Assembly (NCBI RefSeq): GCF_043641665.1
Contig: NC_092200.1
Location: 7,757,694-7,821,693, forward strand
Length of the DNA stretch: 64,000 nt
Direction of reading: 5' to 3'
DNA from: Enoplosus armatus
Taxonomy: Eukaryota > Chordata > Actinopteri > Centrarchiformes > Enoplosidae
The notes beneath the pieces were generated by a model. That model made no database searches. It was not told the DNA's origin and was given only the letters and a program-made list of their open reading frames with translations. Below are positions 13,401 to 28,400 of this stretch, in pieces. Both the position numbers and the translations under genes were made by a program. The first letter of the stretch is position 1; every line of letters begins with the position of its first letter.

Positions 13401-16400
13401 TCGGAAAGCGGCTTATTTCAAATACTATCACATCCCACCAACATGTCTCATCAGTGACAAGTATGAATGTTTAACATGCATGCCTTTGTGGTTTTTCAAT
13501 AAAGATTAATGTGTAATTAAGGCCACAACAGTAACTTATCAAGTGAGTATAAAACAGCCGGCAGTGGTAATTCTGGACTTTGTTGGCGTTACTGTCATTC
13601 TTGTTTTACCCTCTCCAAGGCCTCTATCTTTAAAAGAATACTCTCCTGCCCTTAAAAGAGGATATCAACCTTTAAGAGCAGTGATGAGGTGTCCAACTCT
13701 ACAGATAAATGTCATACTGCTCTCTTTAATGCCTACAGCCTTTCTGTGTTCTAAAGGTAAAATGTGCGTGAAGGCATTGTAGCTTAAATACCAGTTCCCA
13801 AAGCTTAACAGAGGATACTCTTAACAGATCAATTTTGCCAAAATGACACAGACATCACCTTGTCATTCCCATAGGTTAGACATCTTTTAGATTACAAAAT
13901 AGACAGTGTGAGGGCAATCAGTGGCATTTCTTTTCAAAACTGTCGTTTCCCTCGTGGGTAAAATCTGTTAACGAGTTTCAAATAAATGTCGGACCAAAGC
14001 ATAAAAGAAGGTGTCAGAAAAAATTAAATGCTCACCGCTCCTGAAAGTTTGACGACTCTGACTTTTTGAGGCACCTGCTGGCCTTCGAAACCAGAATTCT
14101 TGGCCCGCTGCATCACAGTTCTTTTGGCTCCAGGTTTGGGTCCTTGAGTCTGAGCCTGAGGCTGGCCAGGACCCACAGAAGGAGTTACAGGTATGTTCTT
14201 TTGGGGAACCTGACTGGACTGGATCTGAGCACCAGGTCTGTTTACATTCTGCACAGCACTGTTCCTTCGCTGTTGCAGCTGTTGCTGATTTTGTGGTTTG
14301 TTCCATTGCTGGTCTGGACCAGGCCCGGGGGTCTGTTGCTGCTGGGTGCTACCTTTTGCCATCTGCAGGCGTGTCTTGACATTGGGACGTGGTGTAGGGG
14401 TCTGAGCGCTGCCGTTGGGAGGGATGGGGGTGCCTTGATTAGGATTCTTCAATGATTGATTTAATGATTGATTTAATGATTGCGGTGTTCTCAGAGGAAA
14501 TGGTCTCTGCTGTTGTGGCTGTAGTTGCTGTTGTGGTTTTTGTTCGTGCTGATGCTGTGGTTGTGGCGGTGGTGGTGGTGGTGGCTGTGGTTGCTGTTGT
14601 TGTACAGGGTGTGGTGCTTGCTGATTTTGTTGTGACGGTTGAATCTGTGAAGGAACTGGGCCTTGGTTCGGAGTATTGAGCCTGTCCAGCAGTTCCTTCT
14701 TTCTGACACCAGCCTGCATCTGCCGTCGCAGCTCCTTTCTCTTCAGGATCTCCTCTCTCAGACGCTTCTGTTCCTCAATCTTTATACGGTACTGCCGTGT
14801 CTCCTCATCCTCATCAGGGTCCTGTGGCACAAAAACACAAACTGACAATATGACTGCCTGTCTCCACTTACTGGAAGGGCAGCCATGAGCCACTGTGTCC
14901 TATTTGAACCATATTACTTGGCCTGACAATCAGATGTAATCAAAGGCAAAACCCAAGAGACAAATGCAACAGTATTGATCTGTTCTTTCCAATGGAATGA
15001 GACTGCCGTCATTATCAACCTTATGATTGGGCTTTTAATAAAGTCCTTCTCAGCACACTAATAAGCTCGGCTGAGCTTACAATTTCTGGGTCACTGAATT
15101 TAGCAGGGAAAAAAATACTCAGTTACAGTACCATTTCAGAAGAATATTTTTAAAATACAAAATAATTTGTCCATTGTGCAAACTGAATGTTTTTCCATTC
15201 CTGTTTTTTTGGTATGTTAAACAGCTGACCTGTGGTGCTGCGCTGGACAGTGTGGTTGGGATTTCCTTACGAACCACTGTCCTGCCCTCTCCCCCAGGCT
15301 GTGATTCGTTCTTGGCAGCAACTTGGCCTCTTCCTCTGCCACCGCCAGGCACCGGCTGAGTGTTCTGTCCAGGACGCAACCCCTGTGTTGCCTTGGCAAC
15401 AGGCCTAACGTTGGCGGCAGGGCGGACACTGTTCATGTTTGTGTTGCCAGGTGCTACAGGGAGCTCCCGTAGGTTGCTGTTGCGCTGTTGCATTTGCTTG
15501 GAGACAGGTGTGTTCTGAAGAAAGGGCAATATTTCATGTTGTATTTACAATCAATATGACCTTAATATATATATTTAGCTTTATCCATTTATCCGCAACA
15601 TTTGGTTTATTGGAGGGAAGATGCTGACAGAATAACGTACAGTAATTAGCAGTAATATAATACGGACCCCATTTTACTGCCTTTCTGAGTAGAAAATAGA
15701 TGAGCTAATATGTTAATCTCTCACCATCCTCTGCCTGTTGGACATGTTTCGCTGTTGGGGGTTCTGAGGACGGGGAGTCATCTGCCTGGGGCTACCATGC
15801 GCCTGCTGTTGATGGAAGGGATTCTGGCCATGGTGCATCATGGGGCGAGGCACATTGACATTTAGCTGCTGCTGCTGATGATGGGGTAACTCCTGCCTAT
15901 GATGTTGCTGGTGCATGGGCTGATGGGATGGCAAGGGGTCGTGGTGCGGAAGCTGGGAGACAGGAGGGCCGTGCATTAAACCCTGAAATATCAGAGAAAG
16001 AAGACAAAATACAAAATCAATAAACCAGCAAAATCAGAACTTATTGTTACATATAATGCAAAATTTTCATGCCATTTTAATCTAACTTTTACAACAGCAA
16101 TAGTATCACTTTTTATGAATGCTAATCTCAACATTGAATCAAGAAAGTCCTGCATATAATTAACCTCCAACTGGTGTCCTACATGGTAGTACAACAATAG
16201 TGATTCAATCACTAGAGGGAGCTCTTGTCTATGTCTCTTGACAAAATGCCGAGGTGCCAAAGAGACATGAGTCTTTTTCCTTAATGCTTCAGCGGCTGTG
16301 AATATGATAACCCGTCTAGTTTATTCATGTGTACAGTACTCTAGTCTAGTCATTGCTCTTGCCGCAGCAATTTTAATAATCTAGAGCAAAGCCAGCAAAA

Positions 16401-19400
16401 ATGTATACATTCATGGCAGAGAAAGCATGTGAATTGTTTGCCAGGCTCTGTACAAGAATTACAGGTGAGAGAGGATGTTTAAAAAACAACATCATAATAC
16501 TCGTATAAAATTACCATATTTGGAAAGCACAAATTCAAGGAAAAATTGGGGAAGAACTGTACAGAAACAGCACACAAATACACAGGCATCTATTGGTTAT
16601 TAAATCACTTACTCTTAGTCGTACCTGCATCCCAAACTGGACTTGTGGAGGGGGGAAAAGGTTCCCCTGCTGACCAAACGGCTGACGAGGGCCCATGAAG
16701 GGTCTGGGCTGGTTGGGGGGGGCACCTTGTTGATTCAAGCCAACCATCCCCTGGTGACCTTGGTGGGGAGGGAGGTTGGGTCTTGGGGGTTCTCTCGGAA
16801 AAAGTCCTAGCGGACCCTGGCCCGGCTGGTTGAAGGCTGGTCCTGGTGGGCCGAAACCCATGTGGCCCTGGCCGGGCAGCTGCTGCTGATGGTGGAGGTT
16901 GTGGCTGTTGTTCATCAGAGGGCTGGGTCCCTGGTGATCAAACATGTGCTGCCCTGGAAACCGTGATGATTCTGTGCGCTCTGTGCCCACAAAAGGAAGA
17001 CCAAAACAACAATAGTTGTCAGCCAATTTCAATACATCAGTAACTCCCTCTCCAGATGTATAGTATTATGGCAAGGCAAACAAAAACAGACAACTCTATC
17101 AAGGTAAAAGTGGGTTGTGTTTAATTCTGCATTAACACTGTGAATGAAACATTAGACATATAGCTATTTAATGCAGTTTCCAAGGCTCATTCAGATGTAT
17201 ATGTATACACATGCATTTAACATGAATGCTGCTAATAGAGCGGCACCAGAAAGCTAGCAGCATACCCTGTAGGTATACCGCCAGAGGTGATGTCGAATAG
17301 GATTAAATATGCTAAGAGAGCTTTGTAACCCTCGTCAAGGCTGGGTATGGAACTCACCTCCCATAAAGAGGGGCTCTCTGTCTTGAGAGCCTTGAGGTGG
17401 CTGGTTCCTAAAGGGCTCCATGTGATGAGGGGGCCGTTGGGGCTGACCAAAATTACCAGACATGTGCTGCTGAAAGTCTCCCGGTCCCTGGGAAAACACA
17501 AAACTCATGAATTATAGGCCATACTAGGAATAATCACAAACAAATTAAACTAATGAAAAATGGGAATTTGTTGTTTATTGCATCGGACAGGGAACGCTTG
17601 TAATTGAAGGGCTAGGGTCATTAAAAAGACGCAGAGTCTTGAGTTGTAAACATCAATATGCAAGCAAATATTAAAGAAACCCTTCAGCCTGCATTCGTGA
17701 GCAAACCTGCATTAATTCTACTTGAGGCTTTGTTGATAAAGCTTCTAAAAGCCCGTCTTGAACAAGGAAAGGGTATTTCAGGATGGGATAAGTGCCCTCA
17801 CCTTTGTTTCAACCACTTCTTATGTTCCACAGCTTTCCACTCATTGCATGCACTTTCCTCCCCATCTATCTTCCAAGGAAAACTAGATAACAACCCTTTA
17901 ATCCCTCCTTGGAATTCGAATCCCCCTCCTAACTGTCTCCCATATTCTTTTAAACATCCATCTCTGTTGAAAAATTAACCTGCTATTCAACACGTGGCAC
18001 TTCCACAAATGGGCTGCTTGCCTCCTCCAAGCCTATTGTAAATTACTTAAGATGCTATCAAGGCTTAATCCATCTTTATTCCACTGCTGTGTGGCGGTAT
18101 TTAGAGAGGAGAGGTGTTAGAAAGCTAGAAGGCCAGAGTCCCAAAAACTTGCTTAACAGAAAGTTAATCAAAGGGGCTTACAAAAACAGGGGATCACAAT
18201 GGGGGCGCAATCATAATGTTCTGAAAGGTCAGACAGGCAGGTTTGCACAATGAGGACTCTGGTGTCCATATAATACCTCTCAAAAAACAGCTCATCCTCC
18301 CGCTTTTAATCCTTGATAAACAGGCTGCGGGCTCCTCAATATGTAACTGATGCTAAGATAGTTCTCAGCAGTGAGGGGATAACCAAGACATATATAATGG
18401 AGAGGGGCCAAATGTCAGAGAATTTAATAAAGAATGGAAATGTGAGTTTAAAGAGATGTTTTGTTTCTGGGTTTCATGTTAACTTCTTACAGCTAATACC
18501 AATAAAGACTGTTGGCATTGAATCACATTCTTTTCACAAGAGAGTTAAGGAGCTCTGACTGCTACCAATTGCCATTAAGGAAGAATTTAATTATCAAAAA
18601 GCGAAACAAGAAATAAAGGATTTCCAAAAGGTATTGACTACTAGAAATGACAGCCCTTACTGACAACATTTCCAAAAAGTGTGGATGGTGGCATCTTTAT
18701 TTTGTGGTTAAACTGAATGTCATTATCTGAACATTCTTGTCGTGGGATTCTAATAACTTTAATTGGCACCGAGATTAATATTTCAAAACCAGTCTCCACC
18801 AGCAGAAATTTTATGCAGTAATACTTGAGGCTATGACCCCCCACTCGCATAGTCTTTTAACAATTAAATTTGATGGGATGATAATGTATGATAATCATGA
18901 GTAATCAGGTGCCCACTGGTAAATGGAATGTTGCCGGCTGGTATGTCACCTGCATTTCAAATTGTGTCCTTGGCAACAGCAGCCTAAATGCGATTGACAG
19001 CTGGGGAATCCGACACTATGCTGTTCATCAGCCCAGTTGTCTGCATACCCTTCTAACTCCACCTTCTACTGTCTGATAAGAAACAAAACAGCTCCCTGCT
19101 ACTGTGCTATCAATATCTTGGCACAATCACAGACCTCAGGGAACAGGAATTGCACGATACGGACATTGAAGGTAAATAAAAATACTTTTTTTTCCCCCGA
19201 CAAAGATTGACTCCTGTGTAAAAGCCTGGCTCATTTGGCAACAGGGTTGTAAATCCACGTGAATGCAATTGGATGCAGCTATTTTCCAATGGCTAATTTG
19301 CATAAATCCATATAAAATGCACTTTCCAGGAAGATGTCAGTCAGTACCAGCACCACCTGATGCCTCGGCATCATTAACTAGAAGGACAGAGTAACTTAAG

Positions 19401-22400
19401 GCACTTTAGCTGACTTGCTGGCGAGCCATTTCCCTCAATACAGTAATTACTTTAAAGGCATTTCTGTCATCTCTTGGATGGGTTCTTTGTGAGTGAAATA
19501 AAGGACCTTTTCTTACAGGAAATCACTGACTTAAGACCCCTTTTCTCTGACATGAAATCCAGCCTTCAGAATATATGGTGCAAGAGGCTCACCGAGCCCC
19601 ATCAAACCACCACCATGTTTCATTAATTCAAATACTGTTCAAAAAAGGTCTCTGTGCCTTTGGGATACAAACTTGTGGAAAGTGAATTTTAACTGGCAGT
19701 ATATCCTGGATTCACAATTCCATTATGTGCCAAGCTGGCTAGTCTGAGCCCCAGCCCATCCATGAAGAGTTTCTAACTAAGTCCCGCCACTGCAGCCCCG
19801 ACCTCCAAAAGTCTACTGCCTAAAGCCCCTATCACGCATTTCCAGTTGTGCAGCCAGACTCGTATCAGTGTTTACAGATTTGCTTTAACAGTATTTGGCC
19901 AGGGCAGGCGGTCTAATTGCTGTAATGATATTGCCCTCACAAAAAGGGACGCTAACCGTGTGGAGAGGGAGAGCAAGTGAGGCGAAAGGGAGGGAGAGGA
20001 GCAGCTGCTACTCACAGGGAACCTCTGAGGACCCACAGCAGGTCTGGGCTGGCTCTGAGCAGGAGGCATCAAGGGCACTGCAATGAGATAGAGAGGGAGG
20101 GGGGAGGGCAAGAGAAAGGGGGTGGAGGGAGGAGGGGGAGAAAAATGAAAATGAGGGGCAGTAGGCAGAGAGAGGGTGGTGATAGTAGAAGGGAGGAGCC
20201 CATTAGACATCTCCATGCTAAAGGCTGTTATACAGACATACATGTTAAATTCTATATCAGAGTTGCTCCTCACATCTTCACAGAGTCGGGCACAGACCAG
20301 GGAGCTCATAGAAATATTAAATACGTGGGAATAACTTGCCAAATTCAACAAATAAAAATGAATAAGACATTTGCTATTTGGCCATATTTGTCACAATACA
20401 ATTCATTAAAATGGATTTTCGTATTACTGTCACACTGCTTCAAAATAAGGTATAATGTAACTGCACGTCAACATCCACAACTGGAATCTATCATTTAAAT
20501 AAATATATAAACAAAAAATATACACAGACAGATATACAAACAGATGCACACACATACTTAATCATAACCACAGGCAATCCCTGATTTTCCATAACACGTC
20601 TTCCTCTCAGGAGCAAAACCCAAACCCCATGCACACTTGCACACAATGACACATACACACACACACACATGCTAACATGCTTTGCTAACAAAATTTCAAT
20701 CTTGGCCTGGACAGACAGGCCAGATAAACCCATCTCAGGGAATGAAATGGTGATGCCGCCAAAAGAAAAATGGAGGATAAACCCATTACTGGCTGAGAGA
20801 GCTATTCACTTGTCATTCAACCAAACAACAAAATGACATTCTAATCCAGACACCTTTCAGGACAGTGTAAGGATAACTGCCAGCCAAAACGGTATCATGC
20901 ACCTCAACTGAGCAGCTTGCTGATTAAGTAGGGCTGCACATTTTTGGATAACATACTCAGAATTTAGATTATGAATATTAGAGAAATCATTTTTATAATA
21001 AAAATATTCATTGCATTTGTATTTGTCTTCATGCAGACAGAACATTTGCGACTGGTATTGGACTATCACATCAACTCTGGACAAGACAAAGGGCACACTG
21101 ATGTTATCTTAAACAGACAGCTTACAGCCAACTGCTTGACTTAAATGCATAAGAGCGAAATAATAAATTTAAGAGACAGCACAGAAAATCTCTGGATTTT
21201 AAGTGGAATCCATTCAACTATTCGAATACAGAGGCCCACAGAGGTAATTTAGTGAATCTACTATATCTAAACACATACTGTAATTGTTAAAATCAGCAAC
21301 TATGGAAAGTTTTTGCATTTAAATTGTGTGCTTGGACATCACCCTTGAATAAAAAAAATCCACACAAGAGACATGACCTTTTCTTGGTACAAGCACAATT
21401 TTATAGTCTTATGTCTCTCTCTCACATCTTGCCTTTGCACAGTTCATCACGTGGTTTAAACTCTGTCTTGCCATTTATAGAGGAATCTTGTGTATACATA
21501 TCTCCTTGCTAATGCATAGGTGACAGAACTGTTGTCATTTATGAATCAGACTGTAAAATCAGAAATTTAATCCTGCAGCACTGTGATGAATCAAAAAAAA
21601 AAAACTGGAAAAAAGGGTACATTCTTTTAAAGCCACAGAATTTAAATAAAAACCTTGAATAAAAAGCACTGCGTGATAGTGTATTAACCTACCTTGCACA
21701 GAGGATGACGTGGGCCCTCTGAAATGGGGGTTAATGTGGATGTTTTTAGGCTGGGGAGGCTGCTGCTGGTGATGCTGGGGGAAGTTGGGTGGTGGGGAGC
21801 TCATCATTCGTGGTGGCAGCTCCATCTGGGGCCGCAACGGTGGGGAGCGGTGAGCCATGTGCGGGGGGATGAGTGGCTGAAGGGGCTGCTGGGCCAGCGG
21901 GCGCCCATGCTCTTGGAAGGGAGGAGGTCCTCTTGGACGCGAAGGGTGGTGCTGCTGGGACTGCAGTTGCTGCTGATGAAGCTGATGAGGATGATGCATT
22001 CGGGATGGCTGCTAATTGGAAAGAGATGGGGAAGAGGAGAGGAGGGGAAACCAAAACAACCTGTCAAAACACACTTCTTTCTGGGAAAGATTCTGATATC
22101 ACTGCTCGCAGCCATGCGATGACACACAGACAAGTCAATTCACCAGCAAGATTGAAGATGGCATCCTAAAGAAATTGAATGCAAGGCTCCCCTGAAGATT
22201 AAAAGTACATGTATAAGTGACATAAAACTGAAGGTAACTTTGGTGGGATCACAACAGATATATTTTAAAGTGAGCTACAACCATTAAGAAGAAGACCAAC
22301 ACCTACAGTCAGCTATGTTAGCATTGGAATATATCATACAGGGATGCACCAACTGATAAATGAGCTGTTAAAGCTACCAAACACACAAAACAAACAAATA

Positions 22401-25400
22401 AACAAACATGCCAGTGACCAAATTACTCAAGTGGTTAAACACACAGTATGTTGTAAAAAGTATGAGCTCATTAAAAGCAGTCAGCAGAATGTTTGTGGTG
22501 CTGGCATCTCATCCATTTGTCTTTAAATTTTAATTTCCAGTGTTGATGTTTTGCTTTGAATTTTACAGTTTATCATCATTAAATAAAAAATCCAAAATAA
22601 TGGGAGAGCTGGAGTGAAATGCCACAACAATCTCTTTATCCCAATGGTATATTGGTATTTTAACATTTATTTACAGCATTTTTGTTTTTGTGCACTTTTG
22701 CACAATGTAGCCTTGGTAAAATGCATAGTTTTATTTAGTGATCAAATCAAAAATGTCATAAAAAATGGAAATGTAGTATCTTTAACGTCATGATTAACAG
22801 GAAGTGATTATGGTAACGACTAGTCATGGCCCAGTTCTTAAATCAGACAACCTTCCACTGAGTTACTGAAGAGATCATCACCACTAGTTTTCTTTTTCTT
22901 TTTTTCTTTTAGGTGTGAAAAATGACTTTCCACCAAGACCTTCAAAGGTCTTGTATGAACTGATGAACCATGTAAATCAAAGGATTAAATGCTTGGATTG
23001 ATATCTAATAATAAAAGCCTGCAAGAAACTAAATCCTGGGAAAAGTACAAATTCAATTTTGTAATTCCATCCAAATGGACTGCTGCCAAATGATCTGCTG
23101 TAATCCATATGTCAACATTGATACGGGTGCTTGTTTTGACTTTTTTCATGCGTAAACAACCATAGCTTGGAGGTCTTGGATAGTAAAGAAAGCAGCAGCC
23201 AACAAAACACATGTCAAGTACAAAGACACCCAGCCTTGTTGTAACTGTGAGGAATATAAGAAGGTAAAAAGTCAAGCCATTTCAAATCATCTCATCCAGT
23301 GAAGCCCTTATTCTCCCTTTTGCTACTCTCCAAGAGGAGTGGTTCAGTATTGAATGATGTGTTACTCAGTGTAGCCAAACAGTTGTTCAGGTGGATGACG
23401 GTACAATGGCTTACCTGCATGCCCATGTTTCCCATCAGGGGGAGCCTCTGGTCATTCATTCTTCCTCTGTTTCCTCCTCTAAAATCTACCATTCCAAAAG
23501 GGGGGAAGCCTCCTCTTCCTCTGCCTCCTCGCCCCCCTCCTCTGCCTCGGCCTCCAAAACGGTTTTGTTTCTTTTGCCGTTCTTGTTCCTCAAACTCCAT
23601 CAGATCTTGCTTGGCCTTCTCTGACAGTTCTAATGATAGGTGGGACAGGAAAACAGAGTATTTGTACATGAACCGTCCGGAAAACATGAACTTGGGTTAA
23701 ACTACAGGTTTAAGTCTATAGTAATGTAAAGCTATAACAGTCTAGAGAAGAATAGAAAATATTTTAGGGATTCACTCCTGTTGAATGATAAATTATGCCC
23801 AGTAGGAATAATTTGTACCTAGTGTCTCAGGGATATTCCTCCTTTTACTGGCATCACCCAACCGCACAACAGCGCCATCCTTTCTCTCAGATTTGAAGCG
23901 TATCCGACCAGACTCTTCATCTTCCTCATCCTCCTCATCTGATTCCTCCTTGGCTTCTTCTTCAGGCACAGCTTCGTTTTCAGCCTGAGGACATTTTCAG
24001 AGGTTAGAAACAGAAGTCTACCGTTTTAACACATATTCTTTTTTTACAATGGGCACAACTCTGCACAACTTTGAGTCAGTGTGTTGCTTGTGTTTAACTT
24101 CCTCATGGTTTGCAGTGCATTACAAAATCTTCTCTCCTGTACTGTTGCCTACAGCTCAAACAATTAGCTGATTAAAAGAATTTTAATATGCCACAATTTT
24201 GATGTTCAATATATAGTTTAAGTAAGTCATTTTTCAAGGAAAAATGCCAAAACACTATCTGGATCCAGCTTCTAAAATTTGAATATTTGCCTGCTTTCTT
24301 AGTCTCCCATGATATCAAACCAAAAATCTTTTGGTTTTGGACTGTGAGACGAACAAAACAAGACATGTGAAGAGGACATCCTGAGTTTTAGGAAATTGTG
24401 ACAGACTTTTTTGGAGTTTTATAGACCAAATAATTAACTGATTAATCAAGAAACAGCAGTTTAATCGGTAGTGAACATAATCGTTATGGTAGTCAACTTT
24501 TAACTCTGAAAATCAATCTTCAAACCTTCTGCATGGTTTTCAAAAAAACTAGAACTAGAATTAGAATTAGTTTTAGTTAGTACAAAAGAAAAACAAAAGA
24601 TGTTGTATGGAGGGTCTCAGCGTACCTCCTCTGTGTCAAAGACCTGAGAGCCCTCGGCTGTGTCTTCCTCCTCTTCCTGCTGCTCTTCTCGCCCTACCTC
24701 CTCCTCCTCCTCGGGGGCCTCCTCCTGTTGGATTCCATGTTCATCCATGGACTGATCATTATAGGTTTGATATTCATCATCCTTTAAAGATCACATGGAT
24801 AATACGTACTGATTAGTTCAAGTAGTAACAACGCTTCGATAAGAATCAGCAATGGCCGATTGTATTTCAGCCATTGCTGGAAAACAGTCTCTTAGTATCT
24901 CTGTTGAAAATAAAAACATCTATTTATGCTTAGCAATGGGTTCAACTGACATCCAAGAGCAAATTTTATGAAATATGGATGTACATAAACATGTATTTAT
25001 TTTAGTTATTCAAACTAAAATAAACATTCAAGGGGGCTTAATGACGATATACTTAAAAAACTTATATTTGTCTAAATTGCAAATATTCATATGAAAAAAA
25101 TACAAAAATTACACAGAGTATAAAAGGAAAACATTAAAATGTTATGGAGGGGAGACACCATGTAACCCCCCCCCCCCCCCCCAAAAAAGAAAATTATCAT
25201 AACAGTGGGAGCCAGGCTTCATTACTATTCCTGACAGCATTTGAAATTCAATGAGATGTAAATGTTTGACATGATATACAGAAATGCAGGCACAGATAAA
25301 ATCCACAGATCCTTCCCAGTTCAATGATGGTGAAAATATCATTGACTGACTCCTCGCAAATCACTCCTGTTATTGGCCGCATTGCAAGTTCATGACTCCA

Positions 25401-28400
25401 TGCAAAAAACATCACACAGGCACAAAGATTCATTGAGATGACAGATCTGTTTTTACTGCTCCATAAGAAAATTTCTGTTCAACTCATGATGTAATCATTT
25501 CATATAAATCAAAAATACACATCTCAGTCATTCCAGCAAACCAACAAGCCAACAAGCTCCTACTACTGGTATAGGAGTCGCTAGTAATTCAAACATCCTA
25601 TCTGTATAACACCCTCTAACAAAAACCCATTGCTAAAGGTCAGACTGTAGGTCACACCATGGTGTTTGGTGTTGCGCTCCATTAACCTGCCAAACAGCAG
25701 CACATATTAATGCAGAAAAGAAAAAAAAACACTCAGCAAACCAGACGGATGGACAGGCTGCCCCAAGGGAACACAACAGCTTAATCCTTTAAACTGTTCC
25801 ACATAGTACTCAATGAATACCATGGCGAGCAAAATGTCAAGGCCAGGCAGTGGTGACCTTGTAAACAGTTATTACACATAATACAAATACACATCCACAC
25901 CTGCACACATTTCCCAAAATCCAAAATAGGCATCCACTTGTGCCGAACACCCTCAATAAGAAGGTCAACATCTTATCTTTGTTTGGAGAAAGGAGGTAGG
26001 CTAATATATCTCTGTCAGGTGCCAAACACCATCACACCTTGGTAAATGGACCATAACGGACATTTGCACATGGATCTGGTCTTATCTTTGATCCTCTTAG
26101 CCCTGGCTAAGAGGGAAGGGAAACGAATAAAAGGGAAACTCGCATCAATCATTAGAAAACTGTATGGGGTGTCCTCAGGAAGGTCAATAATCTTTTCACC
26201 TGCATGAGACTTTATCAGATCCAGTCTAAAGCCCGAGATAAAAGCCCCCCACATTAACCTCCGCCGATTGGCAGCACATCTCCCCAACACAAAGCAGCTT
26301 CTTATTCCCCTGAAGATACAGCGCCCAAGGTCACAATGGCACGGGGATTTGGAGGCGACAGCAGCGCATTACCTCATGCCAAACAAGCTGTCAACACAAA
26401 CTTTGTCAGCAAGATGGAGAAATTAACTGGCAGGAAGTGATAATGAATCTAATCCTCCCCTGCCCAAAAACGCCAACCAACATCTCCTTCTCTTGAATGG
26501 ATTTTCAATCCTGACTGTCCCCTTACCGAGACAAGAAAACTGACATTATCTCTTGGATACAATAGAGTTAAACAGAAAAGGGAGTGGGAGGAAGTGTGTG
26601 TGCGTGTGTGTGTGTGTGCATCTGCAGGCTTTTACGTGTGAGTAAGCAAATGTGAGAACTCACTTGAAATTCACCATCTATGGGCTCATTGATTTGTATG
26701 TCTAGCACTTCATCCTGGTACCCATCATCACCCTCAGCGTGCTCGCCAGAGTAATCCATTTGGTCTTCAGGCATGTTGCCGTCCTGGCTGTATTCCTCTG
26801 CGTACTCCTCTTCCCCCTCTTGCTGGTACCCCTCCTCCTCTACATCCCCTTCTTCGCAGCCCTCTGCACCCAGGTTCACAACGTCATCTGTGTAGTCTGC
26901 TTCCTGCGAGTTGTCCTGCTGGTCATAGGATGTGCCCAAGTTGTATGTTGCATTGAGGCTCACATCCTGACCACTGAAAATAAACAAAACATTGGGACTT
27001 TACAGATAAGTGAAATGAAGTATCATGATAAAGTATGCAAAATTTGGAGTTTAACTTTCTGAGATTTACAACTAAAAATGTAAAAAACATGAACACAAGG
27101 CACTTGTGTAATAGCGTTGTGTACCTCATATTTACATCTTCATCATCACTTTGTAGAAGGTCATCATTTAGCTCTTCATCTGACACTTCTGAGGGATTCT
27201 GAAACAAAAATAAAAAGGAACATTATGGTATGCTCTTTTAAAATTGTATTCTACTCTTCCTCAGTTGTTTGTCAGTGTGTAAGGCGTGGGGGCAGGGGAC
27301 CACCTCCAACCCCAAAGGATGCTCTATTCCCATGTGGTGAAGGCAATCTGGGCAGGTCAACACTGTTCATTTTTGTCCACTGTACTTCCTCCTGGTTCAC
27401 ATCAACACCTCCCCCTGTGGAGGAGCCACCTGCTACAAATCAACTGTTCACTTCCATTTGCTAAATCTTCTACCAACACTAACACCTAATGTTTTGGATA
27501 TTATGTTCCGTTTCCTGTTTGTAAACAGAGAACCCATACTGACAAGCCAAGTGTGTTTTGGTACTAAGCATAAAATCAAAGTAAACAAAAGCAGTGAGAC
27601 TTAGTGAGATTTTGTTTCATCTTACCTTTTTACCTGACAGCCAATCCTCCTCCAACAAATTCTCCTCCAAATCACTTTTAAGGAGAAAAGACAACCAATA
27701 ACAGGTTAGCAGAGTCAGATAATACTGCAGCGTATTATGTCTATTTACAAATGACTGATGCTGCTTTATCTAATCTTTTTGGTAGACTGGTGGGCTATAA
27801 TGTCTCTTCCCAAAGTCTGATATTCAGGGTATATTAAGCAGCTGCAATACATTACAATAACAAAACATTTTTGGGCAATTATTTTGTAATATTCATAATT
27901 GATTATTATAATAATCATTAATCATATTATTACGTAAATACAAAAATAAAGGGCTTGTTTTCACCGTATGTGCCAGTGAGGACAAGTGTTTTCTGCATGT
28001 GTGACCAGTCTCAACCTTTAATAGTAACCAAAATTAACTAGACTGCGGTAGTAAAAACAGTAAAACAAAGGGTAAAACAGTTGCAGTGTTCTCTGCACAA
28101 TACATCTTGCCTGTCAATAACCTCAAAACTGACTATCACACCAATTAAGCCTGAAGGTAACTCGCTTAACTAGGAAAATTGTGTTAAATCCATATTATTG
28201 CGACCTTACAAAGTAAATTGTGTATTTGTAGTTGTTATGGCTACAGATAAACTGGAGAATGACATGTTCCTTCATCGGATGATAAAATGATTCGGCTTCT
28301 TAAGCTAAATAACACCATTCAACCCATACAATTATCTGAAAAATGCATTTCCACATTGCTTTGCATTGCTCTGAAAACAGAGCTGTTTCTCATAGCTCAT

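Noticed and set aside
19872..20498. Two frames of 159 and 173 codons
   Set aside because: Only 62 bp (20016-20077) are a supported rbm33 exon; the remainder is a purine-rich simple tract.
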